Below, one piece after another: positions 41,059 through 50,363 of a stretch of DNA of 64,000 bases (positions within the stretch are counted from its first letter, which is position 1; each line of letters starts with the position of its first letter). Origin of the DNA: Scybalomonas sp905214925 (GTDB lineage: Bacteria; Bacillota; Clostridia; Lachnospirales; Lachnospiraceae). The DNA is taken from NCBI GenBank assembly GCA_905214925.1, contig CAJMOB010000010.1:1-64000 (forward strand). The letters run 5' to 3'. The notes beneath the pieces were generated by a model. That model saw nothing but the letters and a program-made list of their open reading frames with translations, was not told the DNA's origin and searched no databases. The position numbers were made by a program, and so were the translations under genes.

Positions 41059-41910
41059 ATGAGTATTATTAAAATAAAAGATGTTATTTATGAATACTTA
41101 AAGAGAAATGAACAAGGGGAAGTAGAAGAAGCGGTTCAAGCGGTTAATGGTGTTACCATTGATATTGAACAAGGTGAATTTGTGGCAATTTTAGGCCATA
41201 ATGGTTCTGGAAAGTCCACCCTTGCCAAGCATTTAAATGCTATTTTAAAACCGACAAGTGGGACGATTTATGTGAAAGAAATGGATACAAAAGATGATAG
41301 TCATCTATTGGATATCAGACAAACGACAGGAATGGTATTCCAGAATCCAGATAATCAGATTATCGGAACCGTGGTAGAAGAAGATGTGGCATTTGGTCCA
41401 GAAAATCTTGGAGTCCCAACGAAGGAAATTTGGGAAAGAGTGCTAAAGAGTTTAGAAGCTGTGAATATGACTGCTTATCGAGAACATTCTCCGAATAAAC
41501 TGTCAGGAGGACAAAAACAAAGAATTGCCATTGCAGGTGTTGTGGCTATGGAACCCGAATGTATTGTTTTGGACGAGCCAACGGCAATGCTTGATCCGAT
41601 TGGAAGAAAAGATGTAATTGAAGCCGTTCATGAATTAAATCGTGAGAAAAAGATTACGATTATTTTAATTACTCATAATATGAACGAAGTGATCGATGCC
41701 GATAAAGTTTATGTGATGGATCATGGAAAAGTGGTGTTAAAAGGAAGTCCTCGTGAAATTTTTAAAGAAGTAGAGACGATGAAAAGCTATGGATTAGAAG
41801 TACCTGCTTCCACAGAGTTAGCATATCAGTTGAAAAAAGCTGGCGTAAATATTCGGGCAGATATTTTAACAAAAGAGGAGTTGGTGGAACAGTTATGTCA
41901 ATTAAATTAG
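41059..41910 (+). CDS. ecfA1: ECF transporter ATPase EcfA1
   Basis: 283 residues. Walker A GHNGSGKST, Q-loop FQNPDNQI, signature LSGGQKQR, Walker B CIVLDEPTAMLD, switch His in ITHNM. One of two ATPases of the general vitamin-transport ECF module. ATG 41059 follows GTGAGGTG; a GTG at 41047 is rejected. Overlaps ecfA2 by 16 bp. Confidence 0.96.
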   Translation: MSIIKIKDVIYEYLKRNEQGEVEEAVQAVNGVTIDIEQGEFVAILGHNGSGKSTLAKHLNAILKPTSGTIYVKEMDTKDDSHLLDIRQTTGMVFQNPDNQIIGTVVEEDVAFGPENLGVPTKEIWERVLKSLEAVNMTAYREHSPNKLSGGQKQRIAIAGVVAMEPECIVLDEPTAMLDPIGRKDVIEAVHELNREKKITIILITHNMNEVIDADKVYVMDHGKVVLKGSPREIFKEVETMKSYGLEVPASTELAYQLKKAGVNIRADILTKEELVEQLCQLN

Positions 41911-42758
41911 AAAATGTCAATTATTTTTATAGTCAAGGAACAGCCTATGAAAAGCAGGCGTTAAAAGATATTAATTTAGAAATTAAAAAAGGAGAGTTTG
42001 TTGGAATTGCTGGACATACAGGTTCTGGAAAATCCACACTGATTCAACATTTAAATGGGCTAGAAAAAGCAACTTCAGGAACGATTACTTATGATGGACA
42101 AGATATTTATAAGAAGGATTTTGATCTCGATAGTTTAAGAAGAAAAGTAGGATTGACATTTCAATATCCAGAATACCAATTGTTTGAAGCTACTGTTTTT
42201 GAAGATGTCTGCTTTGGTCCCAAAAATCAAGGATTTTCGGAAGAAGAAGTAAAAGAGCGGGCAAGAGAAGCATTGCAACTTGTTGGTTTTCCAGAGGAGC
42301 TTTATGATAAATCACCATTTCAATTGTCAGGAGGACAAAAACGTCGTGTTGCCATTGCAGGAGTTCTTGCAATGAATCCAGAATATTTGATTTTAGATGA
42401 ACCTGCAGCAGGTCTTGATCCTATAGGGAGAACAGAGATTTTGGATCAGATTAAAAAACTTCATGATGAAAAAGGAATTGCAGTTATTTTAGTATCCCAT
42501 AGTATGGAAGATTTGGCTCATTATGTGGATCGTCTTATTGTTATGAATCATGGAGAAAAAGTATTTGATGATACCCCCAAAAATGTTTTTGCCCATTATA
42601 AAGAATTAGAATGGATTGGCCTATCTGCTCCAGAAGTCACTTACATTATGAATGAGTTAAAAGAAAAAGGATTTCCAGTAAGAACCGATATTATTCATAT
42701 GGAAGAGGCTACAAAAGAGATTTTAAGAGTATTGAAAAAAGGGGGAAAAAGACAATGA
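41895..42758 (+). CDS. ecfA2: ECF transporter ATPase EcfA2
   Basis: 287 residues. Walker A GHTGSGKST, Q-loop FQYPEYQLF (the EcfA2-type loop), signature LSGGQKRR, Walker B LILDEPAAGLD, switch VSHSM. Pairs with EcfA1. Overlaps both neighbours, so the three ecf genes are coupled. Confidence 0.96.
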   Translation: MSIKLENVNYFYSQGTAYEKQALKDINLEIKKGEFVGIAGHTGSGKSTLIQHLNGLEKATSGTITYDGQDIYKKDFDLDSLRRKVGLTFQYPEYQLFEATVFEDVCFGPKNQGFSEEEVKERAREALQLVGFPEELYDKSPFQLSGGQKRRVAIAGVLAMNPEYLILDEPAAGLDPIGRTEILDQIKKLHDEKGIAVILVSHSMEDLAHYVDRLIVMNHGEKVFDDTPKNVFAHYKELEWIGLSAPEVTYIMNELKEKGFPVRTDIIHMEEATKEILRVLKKGGKRQ

Positions 42759-43555
42759 TAAGAGACATTACAATTGGGCAATATTATCCCTCTCATTCGG
42801 TGTTACATCGCTTAGATCCGAGAACAAAAATTATGGGAACCGTTTTTTTCATTATCAGTTTATTTGTAGGAAATTCTGTGCTTACCTATGGTGTGGCAAC
42901 GCTTTTTTTAGCCATTATGATAAAAATTTCAAAAGTTCCATTAAAGTTTATTTTGAAGGGGCTTAAGCCGATTATTATCCTATTATTATTTTCCGTTGTC
43001 ATTAATATGCTATTTACCCCAGGGGAAGCCATTGTTTCCATAGGATTTTTGAATATTACAAAAGAAGGAATCCAGCTGGCGGTGTTTTTAGCAATTCGTT
43101 TAGTTTATTTAGTTATTGGCTCTTCATTGATGACATTTACAACGACGCCAACCGCATTGACAGACGGATTAGAACGTCTTTTTCAATTTCTAAAAGTCGT
43201 AAAAGTACCTGTCCATGAAGTGGCGATGATGATGGCCATTGCTCTTCGTTTTATTCCGATTTTAACAGAAGAATTAGATAAAATCATGAAAGCACAGGCG
43301 GCAAGAGGGGCAGACTTTAATCGAGGAACGTTAAAAGAAAAAGTACATGGTTTAATTCCAATTATGGTGCCACTATTTATAGCGGCGATTCGTCGTTCTA
43401 ACGATTTGGCCATGGCAATGGAAGCTCGTTGCTATCATGGAGGAGAAGGCAGAACAAGAATGAAACCTCTTATATATGAAAAAAGAGATTATATAAGCTA
43501 CTTAATCGTTATTGCGTATTTCATTGGGATTATTATGCTTCGAATCCTGCTATAA
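42755..43555 (+). CDS. ecfT: ECF transporter transmembrane subunit EcfT
   Basis: 266 residues, hydrophobic. Two coupling motifs: AARGADF and MEARCYHGG in the cytoplasmic helices that sit in the ATPase grooves. Membrane scaffold that accepts different S-components; BioY encoded at 54.3 kb is one candidate client. Confidence 0.95.
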   Translation: MIRDITIGQYYPSHSVLHRLDPRTKIMGTVFFIISLFVGNSVLTYGVATLFLAIMIKISKVPLKFILKGLKPIIILLLFSVVINMLFTPGEAIVSIGFLNITKEGIQLAVFLAIRLVYLVIGSSLMTFTTTPTALTDGLERLFQFLKVVKVPVHEVAMMMAIALRFIPILTEELDKIMKAQAARGADFNRGTLKEKVHGLIPIMVPLFIAAIRRSNDLAMAMEARCYHGGEGRTRMKPLIYEKRDYISYLIVIAYFIGIIMLRILL

Positions 43556-43658
43556 GAAAGAGATTCAATACCACTATGTGGATTACAAAAAAGCAACGTA
43601 ACAAGATTGTTTCGTATGTCTGTTATTGTTTTAGAAAGAAAGGAAATAAGAAAAGTTT

Positions 43659-44423
43659 ATGAAGCGTTTTAAATTAATCGTTGCCTATGATGGAACAAAC
43701 TATTGTGGTTGGCAAGTACAAAATAATGGAAAGACCATTGAAGGAGAGTTAAATCGCTGTTTAAGCGCTTTATTAAAGGAAGAAATTCAAGTAATTGGTG
43801 CTAGCCGAACAGATTCTGGTGTTCATGGAAAAGGAAATGTGGCTGTGTTTGATTCTGAGACAAGAATCCCAGGGGAAAAGATTTCTTATGCGTTAAATCA
43901 ACGATTACCAGATGATATTATTATTCAAAAGTCAGAAGAAGTAGAAAGTGATTTTCATCCGAGATATTGTGATACTGTAAAGACATATGAATATAAAATA
44001 TTAAATCGTACATTTCCAGATCCGATGCATCGACTCTATGCCGATTTTATTCATTATCCCCTTAATATAGAAGCGATGAAAAAAGCTGCTATGTATCTTG
44101 TTGGAGAACATGATTTTAAAAGCTTTTGTTCTGCAGGAGCACAAGTAAAGTCTACAGTGAGAACGGTTTATGCGTTAGATGTGGAAAAAGACAAAGAGGA
44201 TGTAGTGCATATTACGATTACAGGAAATGGTTTTCTTTACAATATGGTAAGAATCATCGTAGGAACGTTAACGAGGATTGGGCTTGGATACGGAGAGCCA
44301 GAAGATGTAAAGTCTATTTTAGAGGCTTGTGATCGGAGTAAAGCTGGACCAACGGCACCAGCAAGAGGATTGACATTAGTAGAAATTAAATATTTAAAAG
44401 GCAAAGATGACAAGCAAAACTAA
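43659..44423 (+). CDS. truA: tRNA pseudouridine(38-40) synthase TruA
   Basis: 254 residues. Catalytic Asp in GASRTDSGVHG; YDGTNYCGWQVQ at the start; GNGFLYNMVRIIVGTL near the end. Modifies the anticodon stem of many tRNAs. Follows ecfT as in most Firmicutes, after a 103-nt spacer with no visible terminator. Confidence 0.96.
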   Translation: MKRFKLIVAYDGTNYCGWQVQNNGKTIEGELNRCLSALLKEEIQVIGASRTDSGVHGKGNVAVFDSETRIPGEKISYALNQRLPDDIIIQKSEEVESDFHPRYCDTVKTYEYKILNRTFPDPMHRLYADFIHYPLNIEAMKKAAMYLVGEHDFKSFCSAGAQVKSTVRTVYALDVEKDKEDVVHITITGNGFLYNMVRIIVGTLTRIGLGYGEPEDVKSILEACDRSKAGPTAPARGLTLVEIKYLKGKDDKQN

Positions 44424-44458
44424 AAATGATAAGTAAAAATAGAAAGTAGGGAAGAACG

Positions 44459-44941
44459 ATGGGAGTGACAAAAGAACAGTTACAGGACGGAAGAGTGTTA
44501 AGCTATTTAATTCGCCAATTTGTAAAAGAACCAAACAAAGATAATTTAATTCTTGTTATGCGTTGTTTACGAGATTCGGATGTATGGGTACCCATGACTG
44601 TAGAAGTATCCAAGGAAGATCAGAAAAAATTAGACAAAGCACAAAGAGGGGAAGAAGTTTCCGCAAAAGAGCCAATTCGCCTAAAACCAAAGACCGTTTC
44701 TATACAAGATGGCAGCGAGTGTTTACCTGTGTTTTCAAGAAAAGAGGAAATACCAAACCATTATAAAACAAATTTTTCAATTGTAAATCTATCTTTCATG
44801 GAATGTATCCAATTAGTTCGTCATATGGCCAATGTGGAGCATGTTGTTCTGAATGGATTTACTAATGGACAATCCATGAAATTGGGCGAGGAGCGTTTAA
44901 GCGTAATTGAACGACTTCCGTCAGAAATCGTTCAGAAGTAA
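44459..44941 (+). CDS. SseB-family protein
   Basis: 160 residues, cytosolic. One SseB N-terminal-type domain: LILVMRCLRDSDVWVPMTVE, a charged linker, then LPVFSRKEEIP and VEHVVLNGFTNGQSMKLGEE. Function unknown; such proteins are scattered in Firmicutes. Inserted between truA and rplM. Confidence 0.7.
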   Translation: MGVTKEQLQDGRVLSYLIRQFVKEPNKDNLILVMRCLRDSDVWVPMTVEVSKEDQKKLDKAQRGEEVSAKEPIRLKPKTVSIQDGSECLPVFSRKEEIPNHYKTNFSIVNLSFMECIQLVRHMANVEHVVLNGFTNGQSMKLGEERLSVIERLPSEIVQK

Positions 44942-45004
44942 GAGTGAAAGTAAGAGTGTAGGTATGGAAACTAAAAAAGAATCGGCATAATAAAAACCAT
45001 TCAT

Positions 45005-45088
45005 AGTGGATAAACAAAGGAGGATTGTGGATAAGACACTTCTTTTTTTGGATTTCATGTGATTTTCTTTTTGTTTTTTTGTGGATAA
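45005..45088. promoter_or_regulatory. Cluster of three DnaA-box-like nonamers
   Basis: TGTGGATAA, the complement of the consensus DnaA box TTATCCACA, occurs exactly at 45026-45034 and 45080-45088. AGTGGATAA, one mismatch, is at 45005-45013. All lie in the same orientation within 84 bp of the intergenic region, 35 bp upstream of the rplM promoter. Confidence 0.5.
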
Positions 45089-45122
45089 CATAAAAAAACC
45101 GCCGATATTTGGAAAAAACATA

Positions 45123-45151
45123 TTGACACGCACGGATAGGTATAATATAAT
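45123..45151 (+). promoter_or_regulatory. Consensus promoter of rplM-rpsI
   Basis: TTGACA (45123-45128) and TATAAT (45146-45151), spacer 17. Both hexamers match sigma-A consensus exactly. Confidence 0.9.
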
Positions 45152-45159
45152 GTTTTAAT

Positions 45160-45252
45160 GTGACATCATGTAGGAAACAGGTTTGGACATTTCCTGTTTT
45201 AACATAAATTCGTTATAGGGAAACATCAAGTCATAGCCCCGACGAGATGTTT
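45160..45252 (+). promoter_or_regulatory. Structured L13 leader RNA
   Basis: Two hairpins follow the promoter: AAACAGG (45175-45181) with CCTGTTT (45193-45199), and AAACATC (45221-45227) with GATGTTT (45246-45252). L13 leaders are a known Firmicutes class thought to bind L13; assignment here rests on position and structure only. The leader starts with TGTGACAT, like the S10 leader. Confidence 0.55.
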
Positions 45253-45294
45253 GGAATATAAAAACATTTGATAAGTTTACAAGGAGGATTACTC

Positions 45295-45729
45295 ATGAAG
45301 AGTTTTATGGCTAGCCCATCAACAATTACAAGAGAATGGTATGTAGTTGACGCTACAGGACATACATTAGGACGTTTATCATCTGAAATCGCAAAAGTAT
45401 TAAGAGGTAAAAATAAACCAATCTATACTCCACACATGGACTGCGGTGACAACGTAATCGTTATCAATGCTGATAAAATTAAAGTTACTGGTAAAAAAAT
45501 GGATCAGAAAATCTACTACAATCACTCTGATTATGTAGGTGGAATGAAAGAAACAACTTTAAAAGAAAAATTAGCGAAAAAACCAGAACAGGTTATCGAA
45601 TTAGCTGTTAAAGGTATGCTTCCAAAAGGACCTTTAGGAAGATCCATGATTAAAAAATTACACGTTTACGCTGGACCAGAACACGCAAACGCAGCTCAGC
45701 AGCCAAAAGAATTAGTTATTAAATATTAA
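45295..45729 (+). CDS. rplM: 50S ribosomal protein L13
   Basis: 144 residues. REWYVVDATGHTLGRLSSEIA and KGMLPKGPLGRSM are diagnostic. Early assembly protein. ATG 45295 is 7 bases after AAGGAGG; the in-frame start at 45268 is rejected. Confidence 0.97.
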   Translation: MKSFMASPSTITREWYVVDATGHTLGRLSSEIAKVLRGKNKPIYTPHMDCGDNVIVINADKIKVTGKKMDQKIYYNHSDYVGGMKETTLKEKLAKKPEQVIELAVKGMLPKGPLGRSMIKKLHVYAGPEHANAAQQPKELVIKY

Positions 45730-45746
45730 TTGAGGAGGAATAGATC

Positions 45747-46139
45747 GTGGCAAGTGCAAGATATTACGGAACTGGAAGAAGAAAAAGCAGTATTGCAAGA
45801 GTATATTTAGTACCTGGAACAGGTAAAGTAACTATCAATAAAAGAGATATGGACGAATACTTCGGATTAGAAACACTTAAATTAATCGTTCGTCAGCCAT
45901 TAGCAGCTACAAACACAGCTGATAAATATGACGTATTAGTAAACGTTCATGGTGGTGGATTCACAGGACAGGCTGGAGCTATCAGACATGGTATTTCTAG
46001 AGCTTTATTACAGGCTGACGGAGAATTCCGTCCAGTATTAAAGAAAGCTGGATTCTTAACTCGTGACCCAAGAATGAAAGAAAGAAAGAAATACGGTCTC
46101 AAAGCAGCTCGTCGTGCTCCACAGTTCTCAAAACGTTAA
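45747..46139 (+). CDS. rpsI: 30S ribosomal protein S9
   Basis: 130 residues. ARYYGTGRRKSSIARVYLVPG start and the basic tail KKYGLKAARRAPQFSKR whose last Arg contacts P-site tRNA. GTG start with GAGGAGG. Confidence 0.97.
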   Translation: MASARYYGTGRRKSSIARVYLVPGTGKVTINKRDMDEYFGLETLKLIVRQPLAATNTADKYDVLVNVHGGGFTGQAGAIRHGISRALLQADGEFRPVLKKAGFLTRDPRMKERKKYGLKAARRAPQFSKR

Positions 46140-46176
46140 TCGACGTTTCAGAACGTACAATTTTACAAAGTTTATT

Positions 46177-46210
46177 CAAAACCTCTCAGGGAAACTTGGG
46201 AGGTTTTTCT
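46177..46210 (+). terminator. Terminator of rplM-rpsI
   Basis: AAAACCTC / GAGGTTTT stem with TTTTT tail. Confidence 0.85.
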
Positions 46211-46318
46211 TCTGTAAAAAATTATATTTTTCATTGATTTTCTCACAAAATTTACTCATTATAAAAAAGGATTGTAAGAAAGAGTAGCATTTTATTGGAG
46301 AATAGATGCCGTATGAAC

Positions 46319-46348
46319 TTGACTTTTTTTTATGAAATATATTATATT
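46319..46348 (+). promoter_or_regulatory. Promoter of the GGDEF sensor gene
   Basis: TTGACT (46319-46324) and TATATT (46343-46348), spacer 18. The rest of the 311-nt interval between rpsI and the GGDEF gene is AT-rich with no other feature that I can support. Confidence 0.55.
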
Positions 46349-46450
46349 AAACGGTGCGGAATGTAAGTAAGAAAATATAAAAATAAAGAAAAATAGTATA
46401 CAAAATTTTATTAGATACATGACCACAATGAGTAGCAATAAGGGGGACAT

Positions 46451-48835
46451 ATGAAGAAACTTTATATAATTATTCTTGTGTTGTTATTATCTTTTGGAAA
46501 TATAATACCAATACAAGCCAAAGACAGCAAAGTAATAAAAGTTGGATATCCGATTCAACAAGGTTTAACAGAAAAAGATGAAGAAGGAAATTATATAGGA
46601 TATACGGTAGATTATCTGAATGAAATAAAGAAATATACAGGATGGTCATATGAGTTTGTAGAGGTAGAGGGAGATTTGAATAAACAGCTGACTACCCTTT
46701 TAAAGATGCTAGAAGATGGCGAAATTGATATAATGGGTGGAATGGTGTATAATGATGAACTGGCCGAAATTTATGATTATCCAGGCTATAATTATGGTGT
46801 TGCTTATACCACGTTAGCAGTTCGAAAAGATGATGGACGATGGATTTCTGATGATTTTCAGCACTGGAATGATATAAAAGTCGGAGCATATTCGGCGTCT
46901 AGTAAGCGTTTGAAAGAGTTAGAGAAGTTTGCCAATGTCAATGGTTTTACCTATGAAGTAGTAGAAAAAGATAACTATGAACAACTATTGTCAGCACTTC
47001 AAAGTGGTGAAATCGATGCGATGTTGCAGGTAGATATTTCGATGGATGAAGATTTAAGGGCAATTGCTAAGTTTTCGCCAGTTCCCTACTATTTTGCAAT
47101 CAGTAAAGGAAATCAGGATTTGGTGCGAGAAATGAATAGTGCCTTATCGAATATTGCGTCAGGGAATCCTTATCTTCAAGCGAACTTGTATGAAAAATAT
47201 TTTAATGCAAATGATGAATTTATTCTTTCAGAAGAGAATAGAAAATATATCGAATCCCTCGGCACGATTAAAGTATTATTGATGGATGGAAATGCGCCGA
47301 TTCAATATTATGAGAAAGAGCCAAAAGGTATTGCAGTGAGTTATTTGGAAAAAATCAAGGAAAAGACGGGACTACAGTATGAAATAATCGTGACACAAAA
47401 TGAAAAAGAGTGTATGAATTTGATCAAAAATAGAAAGATTGATTTGATACTTGGTGTTCCGAGCAATTCGGATATTATTACCGAATTGGATTTGACTATG
47501 TCCTTGCCATATTTAGATAGTTATGCCATCTTGGTTTCAGGAAATATTACAGATATAGATGCAGTCAAAGAGAAAAAATTTAATCATAATACCGAGAGCG
47601 CGTTAAAGCATTTGAATAAAGGTAAAAATATAGCAGGTTATTTAGATTCCTACTGCACTAATTTTTATCTTCAAAAAAGTCGACTATACAAAAATATAAA
47701 AATGGATATGAATGAGTCGGATAAAATTCAATACTATATGGGACTAGTGGATAAACATAAAATTTATTTATTATCGATTATCAATGCAGTGATTAACTCG
47801 GTTAGTGAAGAACAGAGTCAGGAAATTATATATGAGAATACGATTGTTCCCATAGATTATACGTTAGGAGAGTTGATTCGTAGTTTTTTTTGGCAGATTA
47901 ATGCAATTGTTTTGCTTTTCTTATTCCTTGGGGTTTTGCTTTATGTAAGAAATATGAAGATAAAAACTTCTATGTTTAATGAACTTGTCATACAGCAAAA
48001 GAGAGTGAATGAGCTTTCTAAATTAATGGATGAGTGTATTTTTGAGTATAATTATTGCGATGACACTATGAAAATTCAAAATAATACCGTTATGTTTGAT
48101 AAGAAACATAGAATAGAAAATTATATGGAATATGAGAAACATCATTTTATAAGAGAAATGATCCAAAAAGAAGAAGATGGAACAAAAGACTTTATATTAG
48201 AAATTCTAGGACAAAAACGATGGTATCGAGTGATATTAAAAGTAATTAAAGGAAAAAATGGTGTTTCCACTTATGCATTAGGAAAAATTTATGACGTAAA
48301 TGCAGAAGTAACAGAACATCAGGATTTAATTCAGCGTTCCAAACGGGATCCGTTGACAAATCTTTTAAATCGCGCAGGAGCAGAAGAAGAAATTCAAAGA
48401 ATGTTAAACAGTGGTTCTATAGAAGGAAGTTTATTATTATTTGATATTGATAACTTTAAGTCTATTAACGATAATTTAGGGCATCCAGAAGGCGATGAAG
48501 TATTAAAAAATATTGCTCGGCTTATGGAGATTTTCTTTGAAGACAGTGATATTAAATGTAGACTTGGAGGAGATGAATTTCTCGTATTTCTTAATCGAGC
48601 AGTAGATAAGGAGAAATTGAATCTTTTATTAGAGCAATGGATAATGAAAACGCAACAAGAGCTCTTTAATAGATACAAAGAACTATTTGTATCTGTGAGC
48701 ATCGGCGCAACTATTGTAGCAAAAGCAGGAGAGACTTATAAGAATCTTTATAAAGAGGCCGATGTTGCTATGTATCGAGCAAAATTAAATGGGAAAAATG
48801 GATTTTTTATTTATGAAAAGAGTGATGAAATATAA
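46451..48835 (+). CDS. Membrane diguanylate cyclase with two solute-binding sensor domains
   Basis: 794 residues. A signal peptide (KKLYIIILVLLLSFGNIIPIQA) is followed by two SBP_bac_3-type modules, about residues 28-250 and 268-475 (VIKVGYPIQQGLTEKDEEG starts the first; IKVLLMDGNAPIQYY the second). One transmembrane helix lies about 482-503, then a PAS-like region, then a GGDEF domain (about 635-794). The active-site motif LGGDEF is intact near residue 705. The allosteric RxxD I-site is not seen upstream of it. It should make c-di-GMP in response to an extracellular amino acid or sugar. Sits next to a sugar ABC operon. Confidence 0.88.
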   Translation: MKKLYIIILVLLLSFGNIIPIQAKDSKVIKVGYPIQQGLTEKDEEGNYIGYTVDYLNEIKKYTGWSYEFVEVEGDLNKQLTTLLKMLEDGEIDIMGGMVYNDELAEIYDYPGYNYGVAYTTLAVRKDDGRWISDDFQHWNDIKVGAYSASSKRLKELEKFANVNGFTYEVVEKDNYEQLLSALQSGEIDAMLQVDISMDEDLRAIAKFSPVPYYFAISKGNQDLVREMNSALSNIASGNPYLQANLYEKYFNANDEFILSEENRKYIESLGTIKVLLMDGNAPIQYYEKEPKGIAVSYLEKIKEKTGLQYEIIVTQNEKECMNLIKNRKIDLILGVPSNSDIITELDLTMSLPYLDSYAILVSGNITDIDAVKEKKFNHNTESALKHLNKGKNIAGYLDSYCTNFYLQKSRLYKNIKMDMNESDKIQYYMGLVDKHKIYLLSIINAVINSVSEEQSQEIIYENTIVPIDYTLGELIRSFFWQINAIVLLFLFLGVLLYVRNMKIKTSMFNELVIQQKRVNELSKLMDECIFEYNYCDDTMKIQNNTVMFDKKHRIENYMEYEKHHFIREMIQKEEDGTKDFILEILGQKRWYRVILKVIKGKNGVSTYALGKIYDVNAEVTEHQDLIQRSKRDPLTNLLNRAGAEEEIQRMLNSGSIEGSLLLFDIDNFKSINDNLGHPEGDEVLKNIARLMEIFFEDSDIKCRLGGDEFLVFLNRAVDKEKLNLLLEQWIMKTQQELFNRYKELFVSVSIGATIVAKAGETYKNLYKEADVAMYRAKLNGKNGFFIYEKSDEI

Positions 48836-48860
48836 AAAAGATAAATAAGAGAGTATAAGA

Positions 48861-48905
48861 AAAAAGACGATTACAAAAACAAGGTATTTTGTAATCGTCT
48901 TTTTT
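48861..48905 (+). terminator. Terminator of the GGDEF gene
   Basis: AAAAGACGATTACAAAA / TTTTGTAATCGTCTTTT stem with T-tail. The remaining interval to 49151 is AT-rich and ends with a TATAAT at 49033, a possible -10 for the sugar ABC operon without a clear -35. Confidence 0.9.
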
Positions 48906-49151
48906 ATTTACGAGAAAATGCGAGTTATTCAAGAGCATTTATATTCTTATATTAGCATTTCAATGTATATTATGATAATGAGCGGTATATATATGAATAC
49001 ATATAATAATCAATATATTTGTGCAAAAAATGTATAATTATATGAGAAAATCACAAAGGTTATGAATTGTGTGGGAAATCCAGTAGCCGCTTTTTTCTAC
49101 TGTATGCAATCCATAGACATAACTTGGAAGGGAAAAGAAGGAGGAAGTAAA

Positions 49152-50270
49152 ATGAAAAAGAAAGTATTGGGATTATTGATGACTGGAATTATGGTAATAT
49201 CCTTGGCAGCCTGTGGTGGTTCAAATCACGCTACAACAGCAGAGGGGGATACAGAAGGGGGAGCAAAAAATACAGGACAAAAAATAGGACTTTGTATGCC
49301 GACACAGTCCGCAGAGCGTTGGATCAATGATGCTAACAATATGAAAAAAAGGTTAGAGGAAAAGGGATATAAAGTAGATGTCCAATTTGCAGAAGATGAT
49401 CCACAAACACAAGTATCCCAAGTAGAGAATTTTGTCGCACAAAGTGTAGATTGTCTTGTAATTGCGGCGGTTGATTCTGGTGTTTTAGTAAATGCAGAAG
49501 AGCAGGCAAAAGATGCAGGGATTCCAGTTATCGCCTATGACCGTTTATTGATGAATACGGATGCGGTATCTTACTATGCAACCTTTGATAACGTAGGTGT
49601 CGGCCGAACAATCGCAAACTATATTAAAGAGAAAAAAGAGTTAGAGAAAGCAAAAGAAGAAGGAAAATCTTACACAATTGAATTTTTTATGGGTTCTCCG
49701 GACGATAACAATGCAGTCTTATTATATGAAGGGATTATGGAAGTGTTACAGCCATATTTAGATGATGGTACTTTGGTTTGTGAATCTGGAAGAACTTCTT
49801 TTGAAGAAACAAGTATTTTAAGATGGTCTCAAGAGACAGCACAAGCCAATTGTGAAAATATTTTGACAGCCAATTATGCAGATGGAAAATTAGACATTGC
49901 TTGTTCTGCTTATGATGGTTTTTCTTACGGAATTAAAGCAGCTTTATTAGGAGCAGGATATGAAGTTGGAAGCGAAGATTGGCCACTTATTACAGGGCAA
50001 GATTCTGACGTTATGGCAGTAAAAAATATTATCGAGGGTTCTCAGACTATGTCAATTTATAAAGATACTCGTTTATTAGCTGAAAAATGTTCCGCTATGA
50101 TTGATGCAGTATTAAAAGGAACAGAACCAGAAATTAATAATGAAGATGAATATAATAATGGAAATAAAGTAGTTCCAACTTATATGTGTGAACCACAAGT
50201 GGTGGATAAAGACAATTATAAAGCGTTATTAATTGATGGGGGATATTATACAGAAGAACAACTGAAATAA
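49152..50270 (+). CDS. Sugar-binding lipoprotein, ChvE/XylF-like
   Basis: 372 residues. Lipoprotein signal KKKVLGLLMTGIMVISLAAC with lipid Cys near residue 21, then a ribose-binding-protein fold: KIGLCMPTQSAERWINDANN, QVENFVAQSVDCLVIAAVD, IPVIAYDRLLMN, and ITGQDSDVMAVKNIIEG. Resembles the ChvE multiple-sugar/xylose/galactose binding group. ATG 49152 has GGAGGAAG upstream; the open frame from 49062 is rejected. First gene of a three-gene importer. Confidence 0.9.
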   Translation: MKKKVLGLLMTGIMVISLAACGGSNHATTAEGDTEGGAKNTGQKIGLCMPTQSAERWINDANNMKKRLEEKGYKVDVQFAEDDPQTQVSQVENFVAQSVDCLVIAAVDSGVLVNAEEQAKDAGIPVIAYDRLLMNTDAVSYYATFDNVGVGRTIANYIKEKKELEKAKEEGKSYTIEFFMGSPDDNNAVLLYEGIMEVLQPYLDDGTLVCESGRTSFEETSILRWSQETAQANCENILTANYADGKLDIACSAYDGFSYGIKAALLGAGYEVGSEDWPLITGQDSDVMAVKNIIEGSQTMSIYKDTRLLAEKCSAMIDAVLKGTEPEINNEDEYNNGNKVVPTYMCEPQVVDKDNYKALLIDGGYYTEEQLK

Positions 50271-50363
50271 ATGGGGGCATGCAATAGAATTCAGGAAGTG
50301 TATTTAAAATTATTACATGATTTTCATCATAGGAAGAAGAAAGAAAAGAGATGAGAAAAAGGT

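Noticed and set aside
45005..45088. Chromosomal replication origin
   Set aside because: DnaA-like boxes are present, but there is no dnaA or dnaN gene and no recognisable unwinding element with origin gene context.
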